Below are positions 50,721 through 59,726 of a DNA stretch of 64,000 nucleotides, one piece after another; within the stretch, counting starts at the first letter, position 1; each line of letters begins with the position of its first letter. Below the pieces are notes generated by a model, which was not told the origin of the DNA, searched no databases, and saw nothing but the letters and a program-made list of their open reading frames with translations. The stretch comes from DATGLE01 sp035294325 (lineage in GTDB: Bacteria > Chloroflexota > Ktedonobacteria > Ktedonobacterales > Ktedonobacteraceae). The DNA lies in the NCBI GenBank assembly GCA_035294325.1, contig DATGLE010000210.1, forward strand, positions 3,155-67,154, written 5' to 3'. A program made the translations under genes and the position numbers.

Positions 50721-51476
50721 CTATTGATCGCTTTGCCTCCTCGTAGATAAATATCCTGTTCCTTCGTTGCTTCCAAGATAAAGGGCCTGTACCTCCGGGT
50801 CCTTCACCATATCAGCGGCCCTGCCACGCAGCCGCACCGTCCCGGTCTCCAGCACAATAGCAAAGTGAGCTATGCGCAGCGCGGCATAGGCATTCTGCTC
50901 TACAAGCAGGATTGCCAGTCCCTCCTCGCGATTCAGGCGCTGCAAGAGAGCGAATACCTGCCTGACGATAATTGGAGCCAGGCCCAGACTCGGCTCGTCC
51001 AGGACCAGCAGGCGCGGGCGCGTCATCAGGGCGCGGCCAAGCGCGAGCATCTGTTGCTCGCCGCCGGAGAGTCCCGCCGCCAGTTGATCGCGGCGCTGCG
51101 CCAGAATCGGGAAATAGCCGTAGATGGTCTCTAACTCGCTGGCGAGCGTCGATTTATCGCGCCGCGCATAGGCGCCAACCATCAGATTCTCAAGAACGCT
51201 CATCTGCGGAAAGACGCGCCTTCCTTCGGGCACATAGCCAATTCCGGCCCGTACTATACGCTCTGAACTCAGCCCGGTGATATCGCTTCCAGCGAGGAAA
51301 ATCTTTCCACTTCGAGGCTTGACCAGTCCACAGAGCGCTTTAATCGTGCTGGACTTGCCGGCTCCATTGCTGCCCACCACCGCCACAATTTCCCCCTCCG
51401 CTAAAGAAAATGAGACTTCCTTTACGGCATGGATATGCCCGTAATACACATTGAGATTCTCAACCTTGAGCAGCAT
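50721..51476 (-). CDS. livF: Branched-chain amino acid-type ABC transporter ATP-binding protein LivF
   Basis: A 251-residue ATPase. Walker A is VVGSNGAGKSSTIKAL, the signature is LSGGEQQMLALGRALM, and Walker B is LLVLDEPSLGLAPIIV. GYVPEGRRVFPQMSVLENL is diagnostic of LivF. The ATG at 51476 overlaps the livG stop (TGATG). It energises uptake with LivG. Confidence 0.93.
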   Translation of the reverse strand: MLLKVENLNVYYGHIHAVKEVSFSLAEGEIVAVVGSNGAGKSSTIKALCGLVKPRSGKIFLAGSDITGLSSERIVRAGIGYVPEGRRVFPQMSVLENLMVGAYARRDKSTLASELETIYGYFPILAQRRDQLAAGLSGGEQQMLALGRALMTRPRLLVLDEPSLGLAPIIVRQVFALLQRLNREEGLAILLVEQNAYAALRIAHFAIVLETGTVRLRGRAADMVKDPEVQALYLGSNEGTGYLSTRRQSDQ

Positions 51477-52261
51477 CAATCGTCCTCCCTTCCCAGGTAG
51501 GCCGCCAGGACGTGTTCGTTGGAGCGTACCACCTCTGGTGTTCCATCGGCGATCACTTTTCCCTGATCCAGCACCGTTACCCATTGACAGACGCCCATGA
51601 CGAGTCGCATATCGTGCTCGATCATGAGAATGGTCAGCCTTTCAGCGACCAGCCGGATGAAGGTCTCTTCCAGCTCGCGCGTCTCCTCAGCATTCAATCC
51701 AGCAGCCGGTTCATCCAGCAGCAGCAGACGCGGCTGAGTCGCCAGGGCGCGGGCGATCTCTACTCGACGCTGCTTCCCATACGGCAGGCTCGTCGCGGGT
51801 ACGTCCGCGAGGTCGGCCAACTGGAAGCGGTCAAGCAGCGCCATCGCCTCCGTTCGCATATGCGCCTCGGCGGCATGCGCGCGCCAGGGACGTAGATAGG
51901 GATCCCAGGGGAAGATGGTGTCGCGCCCACGGGGTGAGCCGCCAAGCCCAACCAGCACATTCTCCAGTACGCTCATCGTTTTGAAGAGGCGCAGGTTCTG
52001 GAAGGTGCGCGCGATGCCAGAGCGTGTGATGCGATGGGCCGGCATGCCGCTGATAGTGACGCCATCGAAGATGATTTTTCCTCCATCCGGGCGGTACATG
52101 CCGGAGATCACGTTGAAGTTGGTGGTCTTGCCGGAACCGTTCGGTCCGATCAGACCGTGTATCGTGCCAGGACGGACCGCGAAAGAAACATCTTGCAACG
52201 CGGTCACGCCGCCAAAGCGTTTCGTAAGGCTCTGGATGGAGAGCAGGGCAGGAGCCGTCAT
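51476..52261 (-). CDS. livG: Branched-chain amino acid-type ABC transporter ATP-binding protein LivG
   Basis: A 261-residue ATPase. SLTKRFGGVTALQDVSF starts it, Walker A is IGPNGSGKTTNFNVISG, the IARTFQNLRLFKTMSVLENV segment is typical of LivG, Walker B is LLLLDEPAAGLNAEE and the switch His is in IEHDMRLVMGV. The signature motif reads LPYGKQRRVEIARAL, as usual for LivG. The start overlaps the livM stop as TGATG. Confidence 0.93.
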   Translation of the reverse strand: MTAPALLSIQSLTKRFGGVTALQDVSFAVRPGTIHGLIGPNGSGKTTNFNVISGMYRPDGGKIIFDGVTISGMPAHRITRSGIARTFQNLRLFKTMSVLENVLVGLGGSPRGRDTIFPWDPYLRPWRAHAAEAHMRTEAMALLDRFQLADLADVPATSLPYGKQRRVEIARALATQPRLLLLDEPAAGLNAEETRELEETFIRLVAERLTILMIEHDMRLVMGVCQWVTVLDQGKVIADGTPEVVRSNEHVLAAYLGREDD

Positions 52262-53343
52262 CAATTGCCCGTCCTTTCCTCGCGAGTGGGAGAGCCGCCG
52301 GTTGTCCCCCCAATGGCAGCGGAAGCGACGGCGCCTCTTTCGCCGGTAGATGGAGCCATCGCTATCTCTTTCCTCCCTCGCCTGGCGCGGCCCGCGAGTC
52401 GTTGCCACAAGGCAGTCAGACCACCGGCTACGCCGCCGCGCGCAACCAGTACGATCACCACAATCAGAGCGCCGTAGATGATGAGCTGCAAGTCGCCAAA
52501 GGAAAGCAGGTATTGTTGGAGTCCGACCAGCAGAATTGCCCCGATGACCGGACCAATGAGCGTTCCCATGCCTCCGACCAGCGTCTGGGCCAGAATAAAA
52601 ATAGACTGGTTCAGATCGAACGAGGTCGGACTGATATAGCTGAGCCAGACAGCATAAAGACTCCCGGCTATACCTGCATAGAAACCGCTGAAAGCGAAAC
52701 AGGTAAGCTGGTAGATACCGACATTGATACCCATCGCACGGGCGGCGATCAGATCATCGCGCATCGCCTTGAGGTTGCGCCCGAAGCGCGAGTGGACGAA
52801 TACTGCCGCGATGAGTAACGTTGCTAGCATCACCCCCAGGAACAGGTAGCTCATCTTCGTGTCATCGTCGAATTGCAGGGTTCCTATCGCGGCAACCGGA
52901 ATGGACGTAAGGCCAATGGCTCCGCCGGTCACGGCCTCCCAGTTTGTAAAGATAATATCAAGGGCGATCCCCAGGCCCAGTGTCACCAGCGCCAGGTAGT
53001 GCGAGCGTACACGCAGCGCCGGCAAACCGATCAGGGCAGCCACCAGCGTGCCGAGGAGCGCGGAAACCACAAACGCCACAGGGAAACTGCCTTTGTGGAG
53101 CAGGATGATCGCGGTACTGTAGGCTCCCACCCCAAAAAGTCCTCCCATCGCCAGGTTGATCTGCCCGCCGTATCCCATCACCAGATTCATGCCCATCGTC
53201 AGGATGACGTAGATCGCCATTTCGTTAACAATATGCGCCCAGAAAGAATCAAGCTGAGCCGCCAGGGGAAGCATTGCCAGGATGACCGCCAGGGCCACCC
53301 ATAAGAGTGGACCCCGCCATCGCCGCAGCCACGACTTGCTCAT
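52261..53343 (-). CDS. livM: Branched-chain amino acid-type ABC permease LivM
   Basis: A 360-residue permease with about nine hydrophobic segments. NLVMGYGGQINLAMGGLFGV and ALRVRSHYLALVTLGLGIAL are LivM hallmarks, and GRNLKAMRDDLIAARAMGIN is the cytoplasmic loop that contacts the ATPase. The C-terminal 40 residues are basic and Gly/Thr-rich. It starts 15 bp after livH. Confidence 0.92.
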   Translation of the reverse strand: MSKSWLRRWRGPLLWVALAVILAMLPLAAQLDSFWAHIVNEMAIYVILTMGMNLVMGYGGQINLAMGGLFGVGAYSTAIILLHKGSFPVAFVVSALLGTLVAALIGLPALRVRSHYLALVTLGLGIALDIIFTNWEAVTGGAIGLTSIPVAAIGTLQFDDDTKMSYLFLGVMLATLLIAAVFVHSRFGRNLKAMRDDLIAARAMGINVGIYQLTCFAFSGFYAGIAGSLYAVWLSYISPTSFDLNQSIFILAQTLVGGMGTLIGPVIGAILLVGLQQYLLSFGDLQLIIYGALIVVIVLVARGGVAGGLTALWQRLAGRARRGRKEIAMAPSTGERGAVASAAIGGTTGGSPTREERTGN

Positions 53344-53358
53344 CTTGCGCTCCTTTCC

Positions 53359-54252
53359 TCACACCTTTTCCACAGTGCGCGCGCCGAGCAGGCCCTCGGG
53401 GCGCACAATCAAAACTACCGTGAGCAGGAGGTAGGCAATCAGATCGGTATAGCTCGATGAGATATAGCCAGAGATCACCGTCTCGATCACGCCAAAGAGC
53501 AGGCCGCCAATCACCGCGCCGGGCAGATCGCCCAGACCGCCGATAATCGCTGCCACAAACCCCTTGATGCCCAGACTATCGCCTATGGCGGGATTGACGT
53601 AGATCATCGGCGCGATCAGCAGACCGGCAGCGGCAGCCAGCCCGGCTCCAACCGCAAAAGCCACGGCGTTCATCGTATTGACAGGGATACCAAAGCAGGC
53701 CGCGATTTCGCGATCCTGAGCGGAAGCACGCAGGCCGCGTCCGAAGTTTGTGCGCGTCAAAAAGAGTTGCAGGCCGATGACCAGCAGGACGGTCATCGCC
53801 ATCACGATAAAGATATACGGAGAAATACGCACGCCGCCAACGTTAATCTCGTTGTTCGCAATGGGTGCAGGTACGACGATCCCCTCGGAACCCCAGATGT
53901 GATTGGCAATGTTATCAAGCATAATGCCAATACCGATTGTGCCAACGAGAATATAGCTCAGATCCAGGTTGGCAAGGGGTCGGAAGAGTCGCTCCAGGCC
54001 GATACCGATGAGTCCACAGAGGATGATGCCCGCAAGGAACGCGATGAACGGCGAGAATTTGCCCAGGCCCAGCAGACCCATATAAAAGGTCAGGCCAAGA
54101 TAGGTGCCAAACATGAGGAGGTTGCCCTGCGCAAAGTTCACCAGCCCCATCGTCCGGTAGATGAGCGAGAAGCCCAGAGCGATCAATGCATAGACACAGC
54201 CGATGCCGAGGCCACCAACAATGTTCTGCGCGACTAACAGCAAACCAGTCAT
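53359..54252 (-). CDS. livH: Branched-chain amino acid-type ABC permease LivH
   Basis: A 297-residue permease. YALIALGFSLIYRTMGLVNF and AQGNLLMFGTYLG are the LivH N-terminal pattern. TNFGRGLRASAQDREIAACF is the ATPase-contact loop, and GFVAAIIGGLGDLPGAVIGG with LLFGVIE the C-terminal pattern. It follows the binding-protein gene with a 98-bp gap that holds a long hairpin. Confidence 0.92.
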   Translation of the reverse strand: MTGLLLVAQNIVGGLGIGCVYALIALGFSLIYRTMGLVNFAQGNLLMFGTYLGLTFYMGLLGLGKFSPFIAFLAGIILCGLIGIGLERLFRPLANLDLSYILVGTIGIGIMLDNIANHIWGSEGIVVPAPIANNEINVGGVRISPYIFIVMAMTVLLVIGLQLFLTRTNFGRGLRASAQDREIAACFGIPVNTMNAVAFAVGAGLAAAAGLLIAPMIYVNPAIGDSLGIKGFVAAIIGGLGDLPGAVIGGLLFGVIETVISGYISSSYTDLIAYLLLTVVLIVRPEGLLGARTVEKV

Positions 54253-54279
54253 ATATTGCCCTTTCTACCACGAGTCGAT

Positions 54280-54335
54280 CAGGGTAATGGTCAAGGTGCG
54301 GGCGGCTCAGCCGCCGGCGCCTTGACCATCACCCT
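54280..54335 (-). promoter_or_regulatory. Intercistronic hairpin between the binding-protein and livH genes
   Basis: CAGGGT-ATGGTCAAGG and GGCGGC pair with GCCGCC and CCTTGACCAT-ACCCTG to form a long, slightly bulged hairpin. Such structures commonly raise the ratio of binding protein to permease by partial termination or by protecting the upstream message. Confidence 0.65.
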
Positions 54336-54350
54336 GACCCGGGAGCTTTG

Positions 54351-55514
54351 CTATACCGGAGTGAGCTGCCCGTTCTTGATGACGCCAACGGAGGTATCGT
54401 GGAAACCTTCGCCCTTTGCATCGAATGTGACAGTTCCCTGCAAACCCTGGAAATTGCGGATGCTGTGGAGCGCTCTGGCGATGGCCTCACCGGTAATAGT
54501 GGGGTAGGCGGCATTGAGGGCCTGGATCAGCAGTTGCGCGCCATCGTAGGCTTTCGCTCCGTGACCTTCCGGCGCTTCTTTCCACCGGGCCTCGTATGCG
54601 GCGGCGAAGGCTTTCGTCTGATCGTTCTTGTCGTTGGTAATGTACGCGCTGGTAAAATAGGTGTTATTGGCGATAGAAGCGCCTGCTACCTGGATAAACT
54701 TGGGCGTGCCGATGGCGGCGCCCCCGGCGAACTGGCCGGTAAAGCCCAGACGGCGAGCCTGTTTGGCGATCAGGCCGGAGGCCACTTCCGAGCCGCCAAA
54801 GAGTAACACCTGCGGGTGCTTCGCGATAATTGCATCCAACTGGCCGGTAAAATCGGTGTCGTTGGCCCCATATTTCTGCACCGTCAAAGGCGACAGGCCA
54901 AATTTCTGCAATGTCTCGGTCTGGTACTGCGCCTCCCCCTGGCCGTAATCTGTGGTATCGGTGATGATGGCGAATGATTTAAAATGCTTCTGCTGCACCA
55001 GAAAAGTGATCAGGGTGCTCTCAAACGCCAGGCCCATCGGCGTATCGCGGAAAATGTATGAACTTCCCTGCTCCGTCAAATTGCCCGCCAGCCCCGGCGT
55101 AATCTGCACAATCTTGTTGCGCGTCAGCAGCGGCTCGATTGCCAGCGTTGTCCCGCTATTGGGTGTGCAGAAACAGGCGACGATATGGTTCTGAGTGATG
55201 AGGCGCTGGGCATCATTGACCGACTGCGTAGGATCGGCCGCATCATCGAGCTTGTTGAGGTGGATCTGACGCCCATGAATACCACCTTTTGCATTTTGTG
55301 CGTCGATTGCCAGTTCTATACCCTGCGTATCCCAATGCCCCAGGATGGCGTTTACTCCGCTGAGAGGGCCAATCCAGCCAATTTCAATGGGGGCGTTGTT
55401 CGCGGACGAACTGGTTGAGCCGTTACCTCCACATGCAGCGAGGAAGAGTGTCAATACAAATGGAATGAGCAGGGCAAGCGCGAAACGATGCGAGCGGGAT
55501 CGAAATAGATGCAT
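54351..55514 (-). CDS. Branched-chain amino acid-type ABC substrate-binding lipoprotein (LivK/J family)
   Basis: A 387-residue type I periplasmic-binding protein. A basic N-terminus, LLIPFVLTLFLAACGG lipobox and a Ser/Asn linker anchor it outside the membrane. IEIGWIGPLSGVNAILGHWD and GIELAIDAQNAKGGIHGRQI are the family start; ACFCTPNSGTTLAIEPLLTR is the ligand-cleft region; YDGAQLLIQALNAAYP is near the end. The ligand cannot be set from sequence; such proteins bind amino acids, amides, urea or aromatic acids. First gene of the liv operon, read leftward. Confidence 0.9.
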   Translation of the reverse strand: MHLFRSRSHRFALALLIPFVLTLFLAACGGNGSTSSSANNAPIEIGWIGPLSGVNAILGHWDTQGIELAIDAQNAKGGIHGRQIHLNKLDDAADPTQSVNDAQRLITQNHIVACFCTPNSGTTLAIEPLLTRNKIVQITPGLAGNLTEQGSSYIFRDTPMGLAFESTLITFLVQQKHFKSFAIITDTTDYGQGEAQYQTETLQKFGLSPLTVQKYGANDTDFTGQLDAIIAKHPQVLLFGGSEVASGLIAKQARRLGFTGQFAGGAAIGTPKFIQVAGASIANNTYFTSAYITNDKNDQTKAFAAAYEARWKEAPEGHGAKAYDGAQLLIQALNAAYPTITGEAIARALHSIRNFQGLQGTVTFDAKGEGFHDTSVGVIKNGQLTPV

Positions 55515-55637
55515 GGGTTTCCTCCTTTGTATATTGGATGGGTAATGCGCCTCAAGGCATCGCTATTCCGAGTTACCGGACAACCAGTCTAACAAGGGAG
55601 TATCACCTGAGAAAGTGCGGGCGCGCGCAGAGGGGAG

Positions 55638-56207
55638 CTAAGAGGGACGCCACATCGCCGGCTGCTCTTGCTCATATGCTCTGCCATTGGGGTAGCTGAC
55701 GAGTTCAAGCATGAGACCCCAGGGAGTGCAGAAATGAACAAAGGTGGAATCCTTGCCTGCTTCTGGCCCGCTTGCGCACTTCTTCTCGCCATAGAGTTTG
55801 ACTCCCCTGTCTTTGAGATAGGCGATTGCGGCATCCATGTCGTCGACGTAAAACGCCACATGATGACCGCCATAATCAATGTTGCGGGGCATCTGCTTTC
55901 TCTGATCGGGCGCGCTAAATTCAAAAAGCTCGATATGCGCTCCATTCTGGCAGCGGAGCGCGCGGATAATGCGCCTGGTCTGGGGAAGGAATTCAGGATT
56001 CAAACCAAACCAGTTCTCTTCGTAGAGAAGCGGTCCCATCGTATAGACAACTTCGCAGCCGAGCACACGCACAAAGAACTCGGTGGCCTCGTCCAGATCG
56101 GGAACGGTCAGGCCAACATGCTCGACGCCGCGCAAAGTGGGTATACCGCTCCTGCTGGGAACAATGGTCGTATCTGATCGCTGTGAACTGCTTTCCTCAT
56201 GCTTCAT
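55638..56207 (-). CDS. VOC-superfamily protein (glyoxalase/dioxygenase-like)
   Basis: A 189-residue protein. GVEHVGLTVPDLDEATEFFV is the first beta-alpha-beta-beta-beta module (metal His), HIELFEFSAPDQRKQ supplies a Glu ligand, then GGHHVAFYVDDMDAAIAYLK (second His) and WGLMLELVSYP (second Glu). All four metal-ligand positions of a lyase or epimerase-type VOC enzyme are present. It lies between a LacI gene and the liv operon on the same strand, so it probably processes the imported compound. Substrate unknown. Confidence 0.83.
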   Translation of the reverse strand: MKHEESSSQRSDTTIVPSRSGIPTLRGVEHVGLTVPDLDEATEFFVRVLGCEVVYTMGPLLYEENWFGLNPEFLPQTRRIIRALRCQNGAHIELFEFSAPDQRKQMPRNIDYGGHHVAFYVDDMDAAIAYLKDRGVKLYGEKKCASGPEAGKDSTFVHFCTPWGLMLELVSYPNGRAYEQEQPAMWRPS

Positions 56208-56295
56208 GGTCTCAACTCCATCGTGCTCATCATTGAGAATGCTCTTCGCAGAAATAGCCGTGCCCTCCTGACTTCGAGGGACGAATCTACCTCAC

Positions 56296-57369
56296 CTATT
56301 GCGCCCTGTATTGCCGCCCATCCTGATCCATCCGCGAAGGATGAGGAGGGGGAGGCGCACACGATTCGCGGGTGATAAGCTTCGTTGCCAGTTCTACGCG
56401 TGGACTATCAAGAGTCTCGCCGGCCATCAGTCGTAAGAGCATGGTCGTTGCCATCCAACCTATGTCAAACAGAGGCTGATGGATAGTGGTAAGGCCCGGA
56501 CTGACGACGCCGGCAAACGGGATGTTATCAAAGCCGATTACGCTCATCCGTTCAGGAACGTGGATGTTACGCAGGTAGAGCGCTTTGTATACTCCCATCG
56601 CTTGCAGATCGTTGCCCGCGAAGATAGCGGTAGGCGGATCAGGCAAAGCGAGAAGAGCGCAGGTCTGTGTATAGCCTGACTGGAGGCGAAAATCACCGGG
56701 ACGAATAAGGTCGGGATCAATGGGGATGCCGGCATCCTCCAGAGCCGTGCGATAGCCCGCGATCCTATCCAGACTACAGCGCAGGGATGTCGGACCGCTA
56801 ATCATAGCAATGCGCCGGTGCCCAAGCGATAATAGATATTCCACCGCCATACGTGCGCCAGCCCAGTTTGTTACGCCCACCGAGGGAATGTCGGGGGCCA
56901 GCTCGCCAGAGTAATTGTAAATAACGAACGGTATCCCATGTCCCCGTAACGCATGGCGCAGAGAGGGTTGATCCTGCGCTCTCACAAAAATCACGCCGTT
57001 GGTGCCACGATCATAAATTTTATCCAGCAGGCGCTTCTCCTCCTGGGGATCATCGTGGGTGAAAGAAAGAGCCAGGCTCAATCCAGTGCCTTCTATTCCC
57101 GTTTCTACGCCTCGAACAATCTCGACAACAGCCGGATTTTCAAGCTCATGAACGATAAGATCAATCATGCCACTGGCGTTTTTTCGCGAAGCCCTGGATG
57201 CATTGCTGCGCATATAGCCGCTCTCATCAAGCAGGCGCTCGATGCGCGCCCTGGTAGCCGGTGCCACATCCGGGCGCCCTTTGAGCACACGCGAAACAGT
57301 CGGGATAGAGACGCCAGCCCGTGCGGCAATCTCCGCGATGGTAATGCGCCGGGACGAACCTTGATCCAT
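56296..57369 (-). CDS. LacI-family transcriptional regulator near the VOC/liv genes
   Basis: A 357-residue repressor. ITIAEIAARAGVSIPTVSRV is the helix-turn-helix, with VAPATRARIERLLDESGY the hinge approach. IDLIVHELENPAVVEIVRGV starts the sensor domain, which ends with MSVIGFDNIPFAGVVSPGLT. It may control the leftward VOC-liv run and/or the divergent Gfo/Idh gene. A GGAATA-TATTCC dyad overlaps its own promoter. Confidence 0.88.
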   Translation of the reverse strand: MDQGSSRRITIAEIAARAGVSIPTVSRVLKGRPDVAPATRARIERLLDESGYMRSNASRASRKNASGMIDLIVHELENPAVVEIVRGVETGIEGTGLSLALSFTHDDPQEEKRLLDKIYDRGTNGVIFVRAQDQPSLRHALRGHGIPFVIYNYSGELAPDIPSVGVTNWAGARMAVEYLLSLGHRRIAMISGPTSLRCSLDRIAGYRTALEDAGIPIDPDLIRPGDFRLQSGYTQTCALLALPDPPTAIFAGNDLQAMGVYKALYLRNIHVPERMSVIGFDNIPFAGVVSPGLTTIHQPLFDIGWMATTMLLRLMAGETLDSPRVELATKLITRESCAPPPPHPSRMDQDGRQYRAQ

Positions 57370-57405
57370 GTGACGGAGAGCAGTCCTTTCTAACGGAATA
57401 TTTAT

Positions 57406-57434
57406 ATTATTCCCGATAATTTTCCGTTTGTCAA
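57406..57434 (-). promoter_or_regulatory. Promoter and dyad of the lacI-family gene at 57369
   Basis: On the minus strand TTGACA (57434-57429), 17-nt spacer, AATAAT (57411-57406). GGAATA and TATTCC around the -10 form a dyad, which would allow autorepression. Confidence 0.55.
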
Positions 57435-57567
57435 TGGGCTGGAAGACCAGCGGTTGGCGTCCTTCTTTGCACGCATCGCCACCGGAGGTCGCTTTTCTCA
57501 GGAGGGGGCAGGCGGCACCCTCTCGGGAAAAGCAGCGCCGGCGCTGAAGTGTTCGGAGGGTGACACT

Positions 57568-57606
57568 CCGGCAAAGTTTCCGGTAATATACCGGAAACTT
57601 TGCCGG
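57568..57606. repeat. Perfect hairpin in the lacI / Gfo-Idh divergent gap
   Basis: CCGGCAAAGTTTCCGGTA (57568-57585) and its exact inverted copy (57589-57606) flank an ATA loop. It lies in a 373-bp divergent gap and cannot be a terminator for either neighbour in its own direction. The rest of the gap is GC-rich and shows no gene. Confidence 0.75.
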
Positions 57607-57742
57607 TTAGAGATTATCTATACTGTTCGTTAAAGCTCATTATCCCTCACTCTGTTCAATGATGCGCGCAAACGCCGGAGTTAGCTCATAAGGGAGTGTG
57701 GTAAGATGCCTGTATGCAGTATCCACATGGAAAGGAACCACT

Positions 57743-58900
57743 ATGCGAACATCAAAAGTCGGTGTTGGTGTAATTGGCGTTGGAGGAATCAGCAACTATG
57801 TTCACCTGCCGGGGCTGCGGCTTTGCCCCCAGGCCGAGATCGTCGCGCTTTGCGATAGCAACGCCGATCTGCTGCAACAGCGCGCCAGAGAATACGCGGT
57901 GGAGCACACGTTTACAGATTATCATGCGCTGCTGGAGCACCCGGCGGTCGATGCTGTAGTCGTTGCCACCCCCACCATCATGCACGCGCCCATCGCGCTC
58001 GCCGCTATCGCAGCAGGCAAACATGTACTGGTGGAGAAGCAGCTCGCGATGAACTATGCCGAGGCTGTACGGATGTACGAAGCGGCCACGCGCGCAGGCG
58101 TACAGCATATGACCGCGTTTACCTATCGCTTTGTGCCGGCTATGCGCTACCTCAGGCATTTGCTGGGCATGGGAACCATCGGCCTGCCGCGCCATGTGCG
58201 CGTGGCGCGCTTGCAGGACTTCCGAGAAACCAGCCTGGGCTGGCGCCAGCAGAAGGCACTGGCCGGATCGGGCGAGGTTGGGGATATGGGGGCACACCGC
58301 ATCGACTTCTGTCACGACCTGATCGGCCCCATTGCGCGCGTTGTAGCCGTGACCCGCATCTTCGTGCCCCGGCGCAGCGGGCCGGACGGCTCGCTCCTGC
58401 CTGCGGATACCGAGGATTTCGCCGCTTTTATCGCCGAGTTCGCCGAGGGAGTGGGCGCCGAGCAGGGCACCGTCGCGACCTTCGACCTGAGCAAGATCGA
58501 CAAGGGCCGCGAGAAGGGCGGACACGGCCTCGACGAGTTCGAGGTGTATGGCACGGAGGGAACGCTGATCTACCACCTGCATCGTCCCCACGAAGTCCTT
58601 ACAGGCCGCCCCGACGGGAGGTTGGAGGCGACGCCGGTGCCGCGCGATTTTCTGGTCTATCCCGGCTCCCCGCGCGATCCCTTCACCGGCGATCCTGCTA
58701 CAGTCTTCCGCTACGATCAGGATTTCGCCTTTATCCAGGCCATCATCAATGGCAAGGGCGACATCCCCACGTTTTACGACGGCATGCGCTGCCAGGCCGT
58801 AGTCGATGCCATCTTGCAATCGGCGCAGGAGCGGCGCTGGGTTGAGGTCGCCGACGTGCCACCCGTCACCATGCCACTCGCCGCCGCCCGCCATATTTGA
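57743..58900 (+). CDS. Gfo/Idh/MocA-family oxidoreductase
   Basis: A 385-residue NAD(P)-dependent sugar-type dehydrogenase. VGVGVIGVGGISNYVHLPGL is the Rossmann motif, VVVATPTIMHAPIALAAIAA and GKHVLVEKQLAMNYAEA carry the EKP-like motif (here EKQ, with Gln for Pro), TAFTYRFVPAMRYLRHLLG and GDMGAHRIDFCHDLIGPI give the catalytic D/H pair. Members oxidise or reduce sugars and inositols. The ATG at 57743 follows AAAGGA; an upstream start at 57698 has no such site. It is divergent from the lacI-family gene. Confidence 0.87.
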   Translation: MRTSKVGVGVIGVGGISNYVHLPGLRLCPQAEIVALCDSNADLLQQRAREYAVEHTFTDYHALLEHPAVDAVVVATPTIMHAPIALAAIAAGKHVLVEKQLAMNYAEAVRMYEAATRAGVQHMTAFTYRFVPAMRYLRHLLGMGTIGLPRHVRVARLQDFRETSLGWRQQKALAGSGEVGDMGAHRIDFCHDLIGPIARVVAVTRIFVPRRSGPDGSLLPADTEDFAAFIAEFAEGVGAEQGTVATFDLSKIDKGREKGGHGLDEFEVYGTEGTLIYHLHRPHEVLTGRPDGRLEATPVPRDFLVYPGSPRDPFTGDPATVFRYDQDFAFIQAIINGKGDIPTFYDGMRCQAVVDAILQSAQERRWVEVADVPPVTMPLAAARHI

Positions 58901-58978
58901 GCCGGGTCGCAGAGAATTGGACGGACCTTACGTTCACGCCAATGGGGAATAGCCTTCCCCCGGCGCTCTATTGTATCA

Positions 58979-59377
58979 CTATCCCTTCAAGCCGCTCTGC
59001 TTGAAGCCTTCGGCGCTGTAGCGCTGCAAGAAGAAGAAGATTATCACCAGCGGCAGAATAGCCATGGCGGCGCCGATGAATAGCTCGTGCAGGTTGAGCA
59101 CCTGAGCATTCAGGAAGTTGGAAAGCACAACCTGAACCGTCCAGGCAGACTGATCCTGGCCGATCACCAGCAGCCACAGGAAGGCGTTCCAGCTTGCGAT
59201 AAAGGCGATAACGCCCAGAGCAGCGGTAATGCCCTTCGAGTTCGGCACCACAATGCGCCAGAAGACTCCCCGGTAGCCCAGGCCATCGACGCGCCCTGCC
59301 TCCTCCAGTTCGTGCGGAAAGCCGAGGAAGAACTGGCGAAACAGAAACGTCGTGAAGCCGCTGAAGCGGACCTCTTC
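58979..59377 (-). pseudogene. Remnant of a MalG-type sugar ABC permease (C-terminal half)
   Basis: The leftward frame reads FSGFTTFLFRQFFLGFPHEL, then EEAGRVDGLGYRGVFWRIVV (EAA loop) and a normal C-terminus ending EGFKQSGLKG. About 130 of the usual 280 residues remain: the first three to four membrane segments and the start are gone. Upstream of about 59377 the frame is open but unrelated, because it is antisense to a ROK fragment. No partner permease or binding protein is nearby. Confidence 0.8.
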
Positions 59378-59686
59378 ATGCAGGCGCAGCAGGGCGACGA
59401 ACGTGCGCACAGGGCGTTCGCACTCACCGGGACCTATCTGGGCATCGGGCTGGCGACGCTGGTCAACCTTTTTAACCCTGAATGTATCATGCTCAATGGA
59501 GCAGAGTATTACCTGTCCGACCTGTTCCTTGAACCGATGAAAGAGGCGCTGAACCGGCATATTTTTTCGCAACTGGGCGCCAACCTGAAATTGATGACCG
59601 AGCAGAATACCTCATTGCACTGGGCGCGCGGCGCCGGCTGCCTGGTGCTGCGCGATTTCTTCTCATCGCCAGCGCAGCTCTCGTAG
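59363..59686 (+). pseudogene. Remnant of a ROK-family sugar kinase/regulator (C-terminal third)
   Basis: The rightward frame reads EADLFMQAQQGDERAHRAFA, then TGTYLGIGLATLVNLFNPEC and IMLNGAEYYLSDLFLEPM, the standard ROK C-terminal pattern, and ends normally at 59686. The ATPase and ROK signature domains (about the first 200 residues) are missing. It abuts the permease remnant head to head, and their homologies overlap by only about 15 bp. Confidence 0.75.
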
Positions 59687-59726
59687 GCTCCAGGCAGGCA
59701 GCCAGCATTTTCGCGGCAGCGGCGTG

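Noticed and set aside
57752..58894. A 380-codon minus-strand frame opposite the Gfo/Idh/MocA gene
   Set aside because: It mirrors the coding strand of a well-supported oxidoreductase and shows no protein family features.
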